The notes under the pieces are model-generated. The model saw nothing but the letters and a program-made list of their open reading frames with translations, did no database searches and had not been told where the DNA came from. A program made the translations under genes and the position numbers. A DNA stretch of 64,000 bases from Phytoactinopolyspora halophila (GTDB lineage: Bacteria > Actinomycetota > Actinomycetes > Jiangellales > Jiangellaceae), in assembly GCF_003287285.1 (NCBI RefSeq), contig NZ_QMIG01000002.1, positions 310,001-374,000 of the forward strand, in the 5' to 3' direction. Position 1 is the stretch's first letter. Every line of letters begins with the position of its first letter. Of the stretch, positions 8,241 through 15,925 are shown one piece after another.

Positions 8241-8843
8241 ATGGCAGATTGGGTTGCACTGTTCATCGCCCTGGCGGCGCTCACATTCACGATTGCGAGC
8301 TTCTGGTGGCTCAATACGCGGCGCGGCCGGCTGGAATCGTACGAACCGCACAGCTTCGCGGCCCACGTTTCGAAGGAACGAGTGCTGTTGAGGCTTCCGC
8401 TCGTGTTGTTCAACACGGGAGCCCAGCCGATCGTGGTGCAAAATCTCCGCGTTCGGTTCCCCGAAGAGGACCAACCAGATATGGCGCTGGACTGGAACAA
8501 CACACGCACGCAGCTCAAGCCAGTACAAGACGACCACGAGGACTTGCGCGCCGTGTTTGCGGTTCCCGGACGCGCAGCAGTACAGAAGTTCGTCGAGTTC
8601 GCCGGGTCCTTTCCTGGCGTGGTGCCCCGCGGGCGAAACTACGACGCTCTCGTCGAGGCGAAGCTGGGGCATGACCCCGATTGGACGTCACTGCTGAGGT
8701 TCACGCTCTATGCGGTGCACATCAACAGCCCCACGCAGTTCATAACCTACAGCAACACTGCAACGCTTTGCTCTCCCGACGAGCCCGAGAAGGCCAAGCA
8801 GACGGCGGAGTCATTGTTGCGGAGGTTCGGGGTAGCACACTGA
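8241..8843 (+). CDS. Hypothetical protein with one N-terminal membrane helix
   Basis: The ATG at 8241 gives a 200-residue protein that starts MADWVALFIALAALTFTIAS, a clear membrane anchor. A mostly beta-type, soluble domain follows (LPLVLFNTGAQPIVVQNLRV, then DLRAVFAVPGRAAVQKFVEF). The long soluble part is probably cytoplasmic, since a basic stretch (NTRRGR) follows the helix. The domain looks like the N-anchored beta-sandwich proteins often found singly in bacterial accessory regions, but I cannot name a family. An in-frame ATG at 8202 would add 13 residues that hide the membrane helix, so it is less likely. Confidence 0.55.
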   Translation: MADWVALFIALAALTFTIASFWWLNTRRGRLESYEPHSFAAHVSKERVLLRLPLVLFNTGAQPIVVQNLRVRFPEEDQPDMALDWNNTRTQLKPVQDDHEDLRAVFAVPGRAAVQKFVEFAGSFPGVVPRGRNYDALVEAKLGHDPDWTSLLRFTLYAVHINSPTQFITYSNTATLCSPDEPEKAKQTAESLLRRFGVAH

Positions 8844-9035
8844 CCCCAGCCAACAGATCCCGCCGCCGTCGTCAACGATCTCCGGCTCGGCCGAGTGCGG
8901 GGCGTACGTCTTGCCGTCGTATGAGCATCGTTGACGACCGTCTTCTGATCTACGCCCAGCACAGATCCGATCGCCCGCGTGGACATGCCCTCGCTGCGCA
9001 TCTCCGCGACGATCTCGCGCGGCGCTGCTTTATCG
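8816..9035 (-). pseudogene. Remnant of a ParB-like/HTH regulator
   Basis: On the minus strand a segment reads APREIVAEMRSEGMSTRAIG followed by SVLGVDQKTVVND, the helix-turn-helix of ParB/phage-type regulators common in actinobacterial elements. The expected continuation (DGKTYAPHSAEPEIVDDGGG) is present but in a different frame, so there is a frameshift near 8925. The N-terminal nuclease-like or DNA-binding parts are absent. Its upstream end overlaps the 3' end of the next minus-strand gene. It is a non-functional fragment. Confidence 0.4.
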
Positions 9036-9701
9036 TCAGCTCTCCGCTGCGGGTAGCTCGTTCAGTACCTGATGCGCCACATCAGGCCGTCGCCGGATGG
9101 CAGCACGGAGCTGTATCTCCAGGAACCTGTCGCGGTTCTCCTGGACCACCTGCTCCCACCCATCGCGACCAGTTGCGAACTTCTCCACGATCAGGAACTC
9201 GACGATGTCCTCCAGCGTGGGACGGTACCGCCGCCCGCCGACCGGGAAGTGCAGCTTCTCCAAGCCAGCGACTCTGCGCACTCCGCTGGCCTTGGTCATG
9301 CTCTTCAAGGCTGGCGAGGTCCCGTATACCTGGAGGTGTGCCTCGGGGTACGTATCCTTGCCGCGCTCGTAGTCGTAGTGACACAGGCAGTCCTGCCGTC
9401 CTTCATCTGCGTAGACGCCGCAGAATGAACTCACGACCATCAGGTGGCCCGATTCGCCGAGGTAGCAACGATACTGCAGGTCAAGCCAGGCTTTGGGCTT
9501 CTTGTTGTTGGGTGTCAAAGGTAGAGGCGAGGGAGCAAGGAGAGGGTCAGAAGGTCTCAGACCAGGCGCGACTGTGACGACGTCGTTGGGCACTGGGGTT
9601 GCGGAAACCTTGGCGCCGTTGCACACCGTCGTGTTCAGTAGACTCTGAATCTGTGCTGCGAACTCTTGCGCCTGCCTCCGGAGATCAGTGCTCTTGGCCA
9701 C
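9036..9701 (-). CDS. Hypothetical protein, second gene of a two-gene accessory module
   Basis: With the GTG at 9701 the protein has 221 residues; the frame stays open to 9767. The N-terminal third is polar and probably flexible. The C-terminal two thirds contain WLDLQYRCYLGESGHLMVVS, a Cys-containing segment (CLCHYDYERG) and a final helix-rich part (LEDIVEFLIVEKFATGRDGW, then VQENRDRFLEIQLRAAIRRR). I recognise no family. The start overlaps the stop of the upstream 68-residue gene by 17 bp, so the two are likely translated together. The pairing of a small upstream protein with a larger partner would suit a regulatory or toxin-like pair, but that is speculation. Confidence 0.5.
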   Translation of the reverse strand: MAKSTDLRRQAQEFAAQIQSLLNTTVCNGAKVSATPVPNDVVTVAPGLRPSDPLLAPSPLPLTPNNKKPKAWLDLQYRCYLGESGHLMVVSSFCGVYADEGRQDCLCHYDYERGKDTYPEAHLQVYGTSPALKSMTKASGVRRVAGLEKLHFPVGGRRYRPTLEDIVEFLIVEKFATGRDGWEQVVQENRDRFLEIQLRAAIRRRPDVAHQVLNELPAAES

Positions 9702-9891
9702 CGATCGCAACCCAGAGCATGTGAGCGCGGGGAGAGCTGAACTCGCGACGACGGGCCTGCTCTGCAAGCTCGTCGTAGGTCAGCCCCAGTGAATTCAGGG
9801 CGCGCTTCTTTGCAGCGTCGAACTGGGCATCAGTCAACTCGATGACGTCGACGTTGTCTGCATCCGTCCGGCCGACATGCATGACGCTCAT
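9685..9891 (-). CDS. Small conserved-looking protein, first gene of the two-gene module
   Basis: The 68-residue protein includes VIELTDAQFDAAKKRALNSL and then GLTYDELAEQARRREFSS. This matches a short acidic/helical type I have seen in actinobacterial genomic islands, always without an assigned function. The ATG at 9891 has GGAAGGG six bases upstream. A plausible promoter lies further upstream on the minus strand (TTGTTT, 16 bp, TAAGAG). It appears to be the lead gene of a two-gene operon with the overlapping gene at 9036-9701. Confidence 0.55.
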   Translation of the reverse strand: MSVMHVGRTDADNVDVIELTDAQFDAAKKRALNSLGLTYDELAEQARRREFSSPRAHMLWVAIGGQEH

Positions 9892-10102
9892 TGCACACCC
9901 TTCCTGTTATCCCCGTGTCTCTACTCTTACAGCCTCGCACTGACAAAACAAGGTTCGCAGTCACTCGATTCCTCCATGGTGACAGGGAGCGATGCCCTTT
10001 CCGACCTGCTCGGACGGGGCATCGCTGATGCTGGTCAGGCTCTACAGCCTGGTTTCGCCAGGGATGGTGTGGCTGTTGCGACGGGAGGCCTGACGACCTT
10101 GC

Positions 10103-10255
10103 TCAGCCAGTCATGCTCTTGGCGATAACGGCGCCCATCACTTCGGTCATGACGTCCTTGCCGACGCTCAGAACGGAACCGGCAGCCCGCCGGAGCGCGC
10201 TCTTCTCCTCGGGCGGCCATGTACGTGCCACGCGGACGTTACCGTCACGGACGCC
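10103..10255 (-). CDS. Possible small hypothetical protein
   Basis: The minus-strand frame contains GNVRVARTWPPEEKSALRRA and ends KDVMTEVMGAVIAKSMTG. Codon third positions are GC-rich over this stretch, which hints at coding. The frame continues upstream to 10375, but that part has no protein-like character, so the start is unclear. The boundary given here is approximate. No family is recognised and it may be a shadow. Confidence 0.25.
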   Translation of the reverse strand, partial: GVRDGNVRVARTWPPEEKSALRRAAGSVLSVGKDVMTEVMGAVIAKSMTG

Positions 10256-10360
10256 CAGTGAACAGGGGCCAGGAAGCAAGAGACAAGGCGGCCGCCACAG
10301 CTGGCGCGTTGGGACACTGACCGCTACCTCTGGCTGTGGGACCTCGACGGGGCATAGCGC

Positions 10361-10597
10361 GTGCGCTATCATCAAGTGGTGGGTGAGGAAGCCTGGACGC
10401 TCAGCAGACAGCTAGGCGACGGGCTACGAGAGTTGCGGTTTAGCTGTGAAGGCGTGCACCGGCGCGTCACGTACTACCTGCACCCTGAGAAGCGAGCCAT
10501 CACACTGACCACGTTCCGGAAACAGCGACAGAGCGAACGTCATGAGGTCGAGCGGGCACGAAAAGCGATGCGCCGCGACCGGGAGAGGAGACGGTGA
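10361..10597 (+). CDS. RelE/HigB-type toxin, N-terminally truncated
   Basis: The 78 residues match the C-terminal part of RelE-superfamily toxins, which cut mRNA on the ribosome. Recognisable parts are GDGLRELRFSCEGVHRRVTY, LTTFRKQRQ and the basic C-terminal helix ERHEVERARKAMRR. Related toxins have about 110-120 residues. The first 40 or so are missing here, and a stop codon (TAG at 10355) closes the frame just upstream. The gene overlaps the following antitoxin by 4 bp, as in an operon. It is probably inactive because the N-terminal strand and helices are lost. Confidence 0.6.
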   Translation: MRYHQVVGEEAWTLSRQLGDGLRELRFSCEGVHRRVTYYLHPEKRAITLTTFRKQRQSERHEVERARKAMRRDRERRR

Positions 10598-10923
10598 GCA
10601 TGGCACACACCCTAGGTGAGGTCCGCGCCGCGCATCCGCCCGCGGACCCGGACGACTACGAGCGGGCGTACGCAACGTCGGCGCTCGCGCTGGACCTGGC
10701 GCGGCTGGCCTACCGGATGCGTGAACAGGCTGGGATCTCCCAGCGTGAGCTGGCGCTACGGATGCATACCACCCAGTCGGCCATAGCCCGCCTGGAGAGC
10801 GGCGGCGTTGTCCCCCGGCTTGACCTGCTCGCCCGACTGTCAAGCGCCACAGGCGTACCGCTACGCCTGGACACCGGTACCAGCAGCGTCGACCTGGGCG
10901 ACACGGCCCACCTGGTCGCCTGA
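10594..10923 (+). CDS. XRE-family antitoxin (HigA-like)
   Basis: The 109-residue protein carries a standard helix-turn-helix (about 45-100: MREQAGISQRELALRMHTTQ, then SAIARLESGG). An N-terminal acidic part (about 1-35, DPDDYERAYATSALALD) would hold the partner toxin in HigBA-type systems, where toxin precedes antitoxin. It overlaps the toxin remnant by 4 bp. It appears complete and may persist as an orphan antitoxin or simple repressor. Confidence 0.75.
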   Translation: MSMAHTLGEVRAAHPPADPDDYERAYATSALALDLARLAYRMREQAGISQRELALRMHTTQSAIARLESGGVVPRLDLLARLSSATGVPLRLDTGTSSVDLGDTAHLVA

Positions 10924-11021
10924 TCTAACCGTTCCTTCCCGACCGCTCTTACGTTCGCGCACCTCCAACGCGTCCCCGCGCACACCGTCAGCCGCAGGCG
11001 CCGCTTGTCTCGTTCCTGGCT

Positions 11022-11666
11022 TCAGTCGTCGCGCCCGGCACCCCGATCGGGTGCGCTCATGTCGCCCGTCGCGGGCGTGCCATGGGCGAGCCCGTAGCGC
11101 AGATACACGGCGCCCTTCGGACTTGCTGCCGGCGGTTCGAGGAGTGTGACGTTCGCGGGTACCGCGCCACCGTCGAACACCTTCTTCCCGACGCCGAGTA
11201 CGACAGGGTGCACCCAGAGATCGAGACGGTCGAAGAGCTTCTCGCGCAGGAGAGTCTGCACCAGATTCAGACTCCCGACGACCTTCACGTGCTCGTGCCG
11301 GTCACGGATCTCGCGCACCGCGCCGGCCAGATCCGGGCCGAGCTGCGTGGACCCGGCCCACGAGAGGTCGGGCCTGCCGCGGGAGGCCACGTACTTCGGG
11401 ACACTGTTGAAGAGCGTGGCGATCTCGTTGTCCTTGCTGCCCTCCTGATACGGCCAGTAGGCGGCGAAGATGTCATACGTCCGCCGGCCGAGCAGAAGGG
11501 CGTCCGTGCCCTCGTACGCAGCGACGATCTGCTCCCCGACGACGTCGTCCAGCAAGGGCGCCTGCCAGCCGCCGAAAGGGAACCCCACCGGGTCCTCGTC
11601 GGGGCCGCCGGGCGACTGCCCAACGAGGTCGAGGGTTGCGAACAGTTCGATGTGGATGAGGCCCAT
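11022..11666 (-). CDS. Dihydrofolate reductase family protein (RibD C-terminal domain)
   Basis: This 214-residue protein belongs to the DHFR-like NADPH-dependent reductases. It starts MGLIHIELFATLDLVGQSPG and includes LLLGRRTYDIFAAYWPY and LKVVGSLNLVQTLL-type segments that match the fold (the local sequence is VKVVGSLNLVQTLLREKLFD). Family members are mostly uncharacterised reductases, often taken up as resistance-like or detoxification genes; the substrate is unknown. It is transcribed alone. The tail (about 195-214) is charged and lies outside the domain. Confidence 0.85.
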   Translation of the reverse strand: MGLIHIELFATLDLVGQSPGGPDEDPVGFPFGGWQAPLLDDVVGEQIVAAYEGTDALLLGRRTYDIFAAYWPYQEGSKDNEIATLFNSVPKYVASRGRPDLSWAGSTQLGPDLAGAVREIRDRHEHVKVVGSLNLVQTLLREKLFDRLDLWVHPVVLGVGKKVFDGGAVPANVTLLEPPAASPKGAVYLRYGLAHGTPATGDMSAPDRGAGRDD

Positions 11667-11958
11667 GCTTGCTCCCGATGGGTTGGTTGTCTTCGGTCAG
11701 GAGATAGACCTGTCGGCGCCGGCAGAATCATCGCTGCGACGGCACCCGGCTTCGCTACTCGTCGACCGCCTCGCACGTTGCGCGAGTTGCCGGATCCCGC
11801 ACGATGTGGCCGCGGCGTACGGATTTACGAGATGTCAGTCTTGTCCCTATTTGCCGGAGTCAGTACATTAAGGCGGATCCACGGGGGACACCCAGAGTCG
11901 GATCGAGGTCCGGCCCCGGGCAACCCCCGCGGCGGACCTCAGAACTCCAGGAGGGTCC

Positions 11959-14871
11959 ATGGTCCGCCCATCCGCCATTCGCCGCTACATCGGCGTCATC
12001 GCAGCATTGCTGTTGCCAGCCAGCCTGCTCGTATCGCTGACCGCACAGGGGAACGAGCCCGAACTCGCCGACGACACGGTGGCGGAGTACACCCCACCGG
12101 GTCATCTCGAATACCCCGAGGTCGTCGCCATCACCGTCCCAGACCGCACCGCCCTCGACGCCCTGGTGGACACGGGAGTCGACCTCGCAGAGCACGTCGA
12201 AGACACAGCGGCGGGCCTGCGCGTGGAGGCTATCGTCACGCCATCCGAGCAAGACTGGCTCCGCTCGGCCGGGTTCGACGTCGGCGAGCCGCTGCTGACC
12301 GAGGACGACTTCACGGCGCTGCAAGAGGAGCGGCAGGAGACAGTAGCCGAGATCGAAGCCGCCGAGGAGCGGGCCATGCAGTCCGGCGACGACCTCCGGG
12401 TCCAGCGGGCGGCCTGGTTCCGCAATCATGACGAGACGTTCGTCCAGTTCGAGGTGTGGTCGGAGGCCGGCTCGGCGTCCGCCGACGTGACCCTTGAGGT
12501 GAGTCTCGACGCTGGACCCGGGACCGAGATCGGCGACGGGACAACGTTCACGCTGTCCAGGTTCGTCGACGCCGGGCACTACATGTTCCACCGGACAAAC
12601 CTGCCGCGGCAGGAGAGCCCGGTTCCCTCCCGGGCACGGATCACCAGCATGCTCGACGGCGAGGTGATCGGCGAAGTGGAGACGGACGTAACCGAGTTCC
12701 TGGACGGGGAATACCCGAGTGGTCCCGGCGCACCGAAGGAATGGGGTGACCTGGCCACCGGGTTCATCGACCACTACGTGGACGCCACCGAAGCAACGGC
12801 GACGATCGAGGAGCTGGCCGCGGAACATCCCGAGCTCGCCGAGATCGTCGAGCTGCCGAACGAGACGAACGGCTACCGGCGCAAAGCGCAGGCCCTGTTC
12901 CAGCCACCCTCGCCCACGTTCACCATCGACCCGCCCTCGTCGGCGGCTGGTGCGTACGACGTCGTCGGCGCCTCGTTCGGCGGCACGACACCGTTCCGTG
13001 GCACCCCGGGCGACGTCGTTCTGGTGGACGACGGCACGGACAACCCGACCGAGGGATGCAGCCCGCTGGTCGATTTCGAGGCCGGCAGCATCGCGCTGAT
13101 CGATCGCGGGAGCTGCCCGTTCGTCACCAAGGTGCGCCATGCTCAGGAGGCCGGCGCCGTCGCGGCGGTGGTGGCCAACAACGTCCCGGGCGACCCGTTC
13201 GCGATGGGCGGGAACGCACCGGAGGTCACCATCCCCGCCGGAATGGTCTCGCTGGACGACGGCAACACGATCAAGGCGGGCCTACCCGCCGCTGGCACCC
13301 TGCGGCGCCCTGACCTCGATCCACACCGCGTCGTCGTCGAGTCGCTGGCCTGGGGCCACGAGGGCGGCAACGACATCTCCGTGGAGATGGCCGACCCCGG
13401 CGAACCAAGCCAGCCGCTGAAGGTCGACGTCGACGGCGACGACATCGACGTCAGCCTCGCCACCGACGCCGACGGTGCGATCACCAGCACGGCGGCCGAG
13501 GTAGTCGACGCGATCAACGCCGAAGCCGGCGAGCTGGTCGAGGCCTACACGTTCCGCGGCGACGACGGCGATGGGGTCGTCTACCCCTGTACCGCCGACG
13601 AATGCTACGGGGAGCCCGGCACGCCGCACCTGTCCGACTTCCTCTCGGCTCCGGACGACGTCTCCCGTGAGCCCTTCACCGTCAAGGCCCTGCGTATCGG
13701 CAAGCAGCGGGACGGCTCGAACGTGGGCGTGCTGCTCTACTCGCAAGAACACGCCCGCGAGTGGGTCACCCCGCTGGTCGCGTTGGAGACCGCAGAGCGG
13801 CTGCTGCGCAACTACGAGAGCAACGAGACAATCCGGAAGCTGGTCGACAACTTGGACGTCTTCATCGTCCCCTCGGTCAACCCGGATGGCTCGCACTACT
13901 CCATCCACGACTTCGCGCTGCAGCGGCGGAACATGACCAACCACTGCCCGCGTGACGGCGTGTCCGACCCGCTGGGCCGCAACTCGTGGGGTGTCGACCT
14001 GAACCGCAATTTCCGGGTCGGCAACATTCACCAGGGCTTCAGTGGAGCGTCGACGTCTTGCACCAGTGACGTGTTCGCCGGTCCGGAGCCGTTGTCGGAA
14101 CCGGAGGCACGGAACGAGACCTGGCTGGCGGAGGAGCATCCGAACATCCGGTTCGCGATGAACACGCACACCCACGGCGGATACTTCATGTGGGCGCCGG
14201 GCGCATACCGGCTACCTACCCGCGACGGTCTGGAGCGGCCGAGCTTCGGCGTGGAAAACTACTTCTACGAGGCCTCGGACATCATCCTCAACCGGATCAA
14301 GGAACACCGCGGTACTAGCGTCTGGTCGAGCCGGGTCGGTCCCATCAGCGACGTACTGTACTCCGCGGCCGGCAACTCGGGAGACGACCACTTCTACGAG
14401 AACGACATCTTCGCGTGGAGCTTCGAGGCCGGATCGCCGCTGTGGACCGGGAACGGGTGGTCCAGCGTCGGCTTCACGCCGCCCTTCGAGGAGGGCCGGG
14501 AAGAAGCGATGGAGTTCTCGCACGGCTGGATCGGCATCCTGGAAGTCGCCTACCGCTACAGCCGGGACTGGGTGCCGCCGCGCTCGAATCTCTCGCCCGG
14601 AGCGGGCACCTACGAGGGGCCGGTCGAGCTGGCGTTCGACTTCAGCGAGCCGGTCGACATCTACTACACGCTCGACGGCAGCCGTCCCACATACGACTCG
14701 CCGCGGATCGAGTTCGCCGGTCCCCGTCAGGGCCAGGAGCCGATCACCATCACGGAGACGACGACCATCAAGTGGTTCGCCGTCGACGTGGCCGGCAACA
14801 CGCAGAACTACTACAAGCCGGACGGACCCGGCCGGAACTACCGGCGAGCCACCATCGTGATCGACGACTAA
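11959..14871 (+). CDS. Large secreted M14 zinc carboxypeptidase with PA domain and C-terminal beta domain
   Basis: A signal peptide (about 1-30) opens this 970-residue protein. Domain order is: an N-terminal region (30-320), a protease-associated domain (about 328-450; LIDRGSCPFVTKVRHAQEAG), the M14 peptidase (about 560-860), and a chitobiase-type C-terminal domain (about 877-965; DIYYTLDGSRPTYDSP). In the peptidase, the zinc ligands sit in SQEHAREW (His and Glu near 597-600) and in NTHTHGGYF (near 735). VDLNRNF and the catalytic Glu in SFEAGSP (near 820) are present. It should trim C-terminal residues from extracellular peptides. The start has AGGAGG upstream. Confidence 0.9.
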   Translation: MVRPSAIRRYIGVIAALLLPASLLVSLTAQGNEPELADDTVAEYTPPGHLEYPEVVAITVPDRTALDALVDTGVDLAEHVEDTAAGLRVEAIVTPSEQDWLRSAGFDVGEPLLTEDDFTALQEERQETVAEIEAAEERAMQSGDDLRVQRAAWFRNHDETFVQFEVWSEAGSASADVTLEVSLDAGPGTEIGDGTTFTLSRFVDAGHYMFHRTNLPRQESPVPSRARITSMLDGEVIGEVETDVTEFLDGEYPSGPGAPKEWGDLATGFIDHYVDATEATATIEELAAEHPELAEIVELPNETNGYRRKAQALFQPPSPTFTIDPPSSAAGAYDVVGASFGGTTPFRGTPGDVVLVDDGTDNPTEGCSPLVDFEAGSIALIDRGSCPFVTKVRHAQEAGAVAAVVANNVPGDPFAMGGNAPEVTIPAGMVSLDDGNTIKAGLPAAGTLRRPDLDPHRVVVESLAWGHEGGNDISVEMADPGEPSQPLKVDVDGDDIDVSLATDADGAITSTAAEVVDAINAEAGELVEAYTFRGDDGDGVVYPCTADECYGEPGTPHLSDFLSAPDDVSREPFTVKALRIGKQRDGSNVGVLLYSQEHAREWVTPLVALETAERLLRNYESNETIRKLVDNLDVFIVPSVNPDGSHYSIHDFALQRRNMTNHCPRDGVSDPLGRNSWGVDLNRNFRVGNIHQGFSGASTSCTSDVFAGPEPLSEPEARNETWLAEEHPNIRFAMNTHTHGGYFMWAPGAYRLPTRDGLERPSFGVENYFYEASDIILNRIKEHRGTSVWSSRVGPISDVLYSAAGNSGDDHFYENDIFAWSFEAGSPLWTGNGWSSVGFTPPFEEGREEAMEFSHGWIGILEVAYRYSRDWVPPRSNLSPGAGTYEGPVELAFDFSEPVDIYYTLDGSRPTYDSPRIEFAGPRQGQEPITITETTTIKWFAVDVAGNTQNYYKPDGPGRNYRRATIVIDD

Positions 14872-14882
14872 CGGCCCGTCAC

Positions 14883-14929
14883 AGGTGGGACCTCTCCCGC
14901 TCGCATACGGTCGGCGAGAGGTCCTACCT
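14883..14929 (+). terminator. 14-bp hairpin after the carboxypeptidase gene
   Basis: AGGTGGGACCTCTC pairs with GAGAGGTCCTACCT over 14 bp, with one G-T wobble, and begins 11 bases after the stop. There is no T-run, as is common for actinobacterial terminators. Confidence 0.6.
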
Positions 14930-15014
14930 CTATCGACTATCCACCGAGCGGGTCACCTGCTAGCCTCCGGTACAGTTTCGTGCGGCTTCGTCGCCATGGC
15001 CGTGTCCAGAGATC

Positions 15015-15881
15015 GTGAGGATTGTTGAATTGTCGTCGTTTTCCGAGCGCGTGAGCGCTACGTCGTCGAGCACGGGAAGCTTCTCCCTTGCCGACAATCT
15101 GTGGCTGATCGGCGTGATCGCCCTCGCCGGCGCCGCCGTGTGTGGGTATTTCGTCTTCCGGCAGCGGTCCCTGCAGAAGGAGATGATCGAGACGGAGACG
15201 TTCTCGGTCTCGGAAGTGCAGGACATGCAGTCCGCAGCAGCAGATGCCGCCGGAGAGGGGTACTTCCGGCAGAAATGCGAGATCGTCGGTACCGCGCAGC
15301 CCGGGCCCGAGGGGCCCATCAAGTCGGAACTCTCCGAGACCGAATGCGTGTGGCACAAGCACGTAGTGACCAGGAAGTACTGGACCACCGAGCGACGTCG
15401 GGATTCGAACGGCCATTACCGGGAGCGGCAGGTACAGCGCACCGAGAAGCTCGTCGAGCGGGAAACCGAAGAACCGTTCGTCGTCGCCGACGAGACCGGG
15501 CACATCGCTGTCCGGCCAGAGGGCGCGCTGGAGGACGTGGAGAAGGCGACGGACCGTTTCGAGCCGCACGACGAGTCGTCGAACCAGTCCGAGCTCGCCA
15601 TCGGATCGTTCAAGCTCTCCATTCCCACGAAACAGCGTGAAGGCACCGTCGGGTACCAGTACGAGGAGTGGATACTGCGTCCGGGACAGAAGCTCTACGT
15701 GCTGGGCGAGGCCACCGACGAGCCGGGCGAGCTGATGATCGCCAACACGTCGCTGATCTCGACGAAGGACGAGCAGACGCTGCTGCGTGAAACGCGTTCC
15801 AAGCTCCGCCTGTTCTCGGGGGGTGCGGCACTGGCTGCCGCCATCGGGGTTGTCATCATCCTGGTCGATCTGCTCGGCTGA
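15015..15881 (+). CDS. Membrane protein with GIDE/E3-ligase-like domain
   Basis: The 288-residue protein has one helix near the N-terminus (about 25-45) and one at the C-terminus (about 266-286). A soluble domain of the GIDE type lies between (CEIVGTAQPGPEGPIKSELS; ETECVWHKHVVTRKYW; FVVADETGHIAVRPEGA). In eukaryotes this domain occurs in membrane E3 ligases such as MULAN. Bacterial members lack the RING finger, as here, and their role is unknown. Alternative starts (TTG 15030, GTG 15051) are possible because no good ribosome-binding site is visible. Confidence 0.75.
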   Translation: MRIVELSSFSERVSATSSSTGSFSLADNLWLIGVIALAGAAVCGYFVFRQRSLQKEMIETETFSVSEVQDMQSAAADAAGEGYFRQKCEIVGTAQPGPEGPIKSELSETECVWHKHVVTRKYWTTERRRDSNGHYRERQVQRTEKLVERETEEPFVVADETGHIAVRPEGALEDVEKATDRFEPHDESSNQSELAIGSFKLSIPTKQREGTVGYQYEEWILRPGQKLYVLGEATDEPGELMIANTSLISTKDEQTLLRETRSKLRLFSGGAALAAAIGVVIILVDLLG

Positions 15882-15925
15882 TCAGGCCAGCCGACCCGCG
15901 CTTACGCTGCTGGTCACGGCCGCGT

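Noticed and set aside
9877-10128. Plus-strand open frame of 83 codons
   Set aside because: No ribosome-binding site and no protein-like pattern; it overlaps the promoter of the minus-strand two-gene module.
10924-11021. Second copy of the tRNA-Thr 3' end as the far attachment site
   Set aside because: I looked for the T-arm/acceptor sequence after the antitoxin gene and did not find it; the far border of the element remains unknown.
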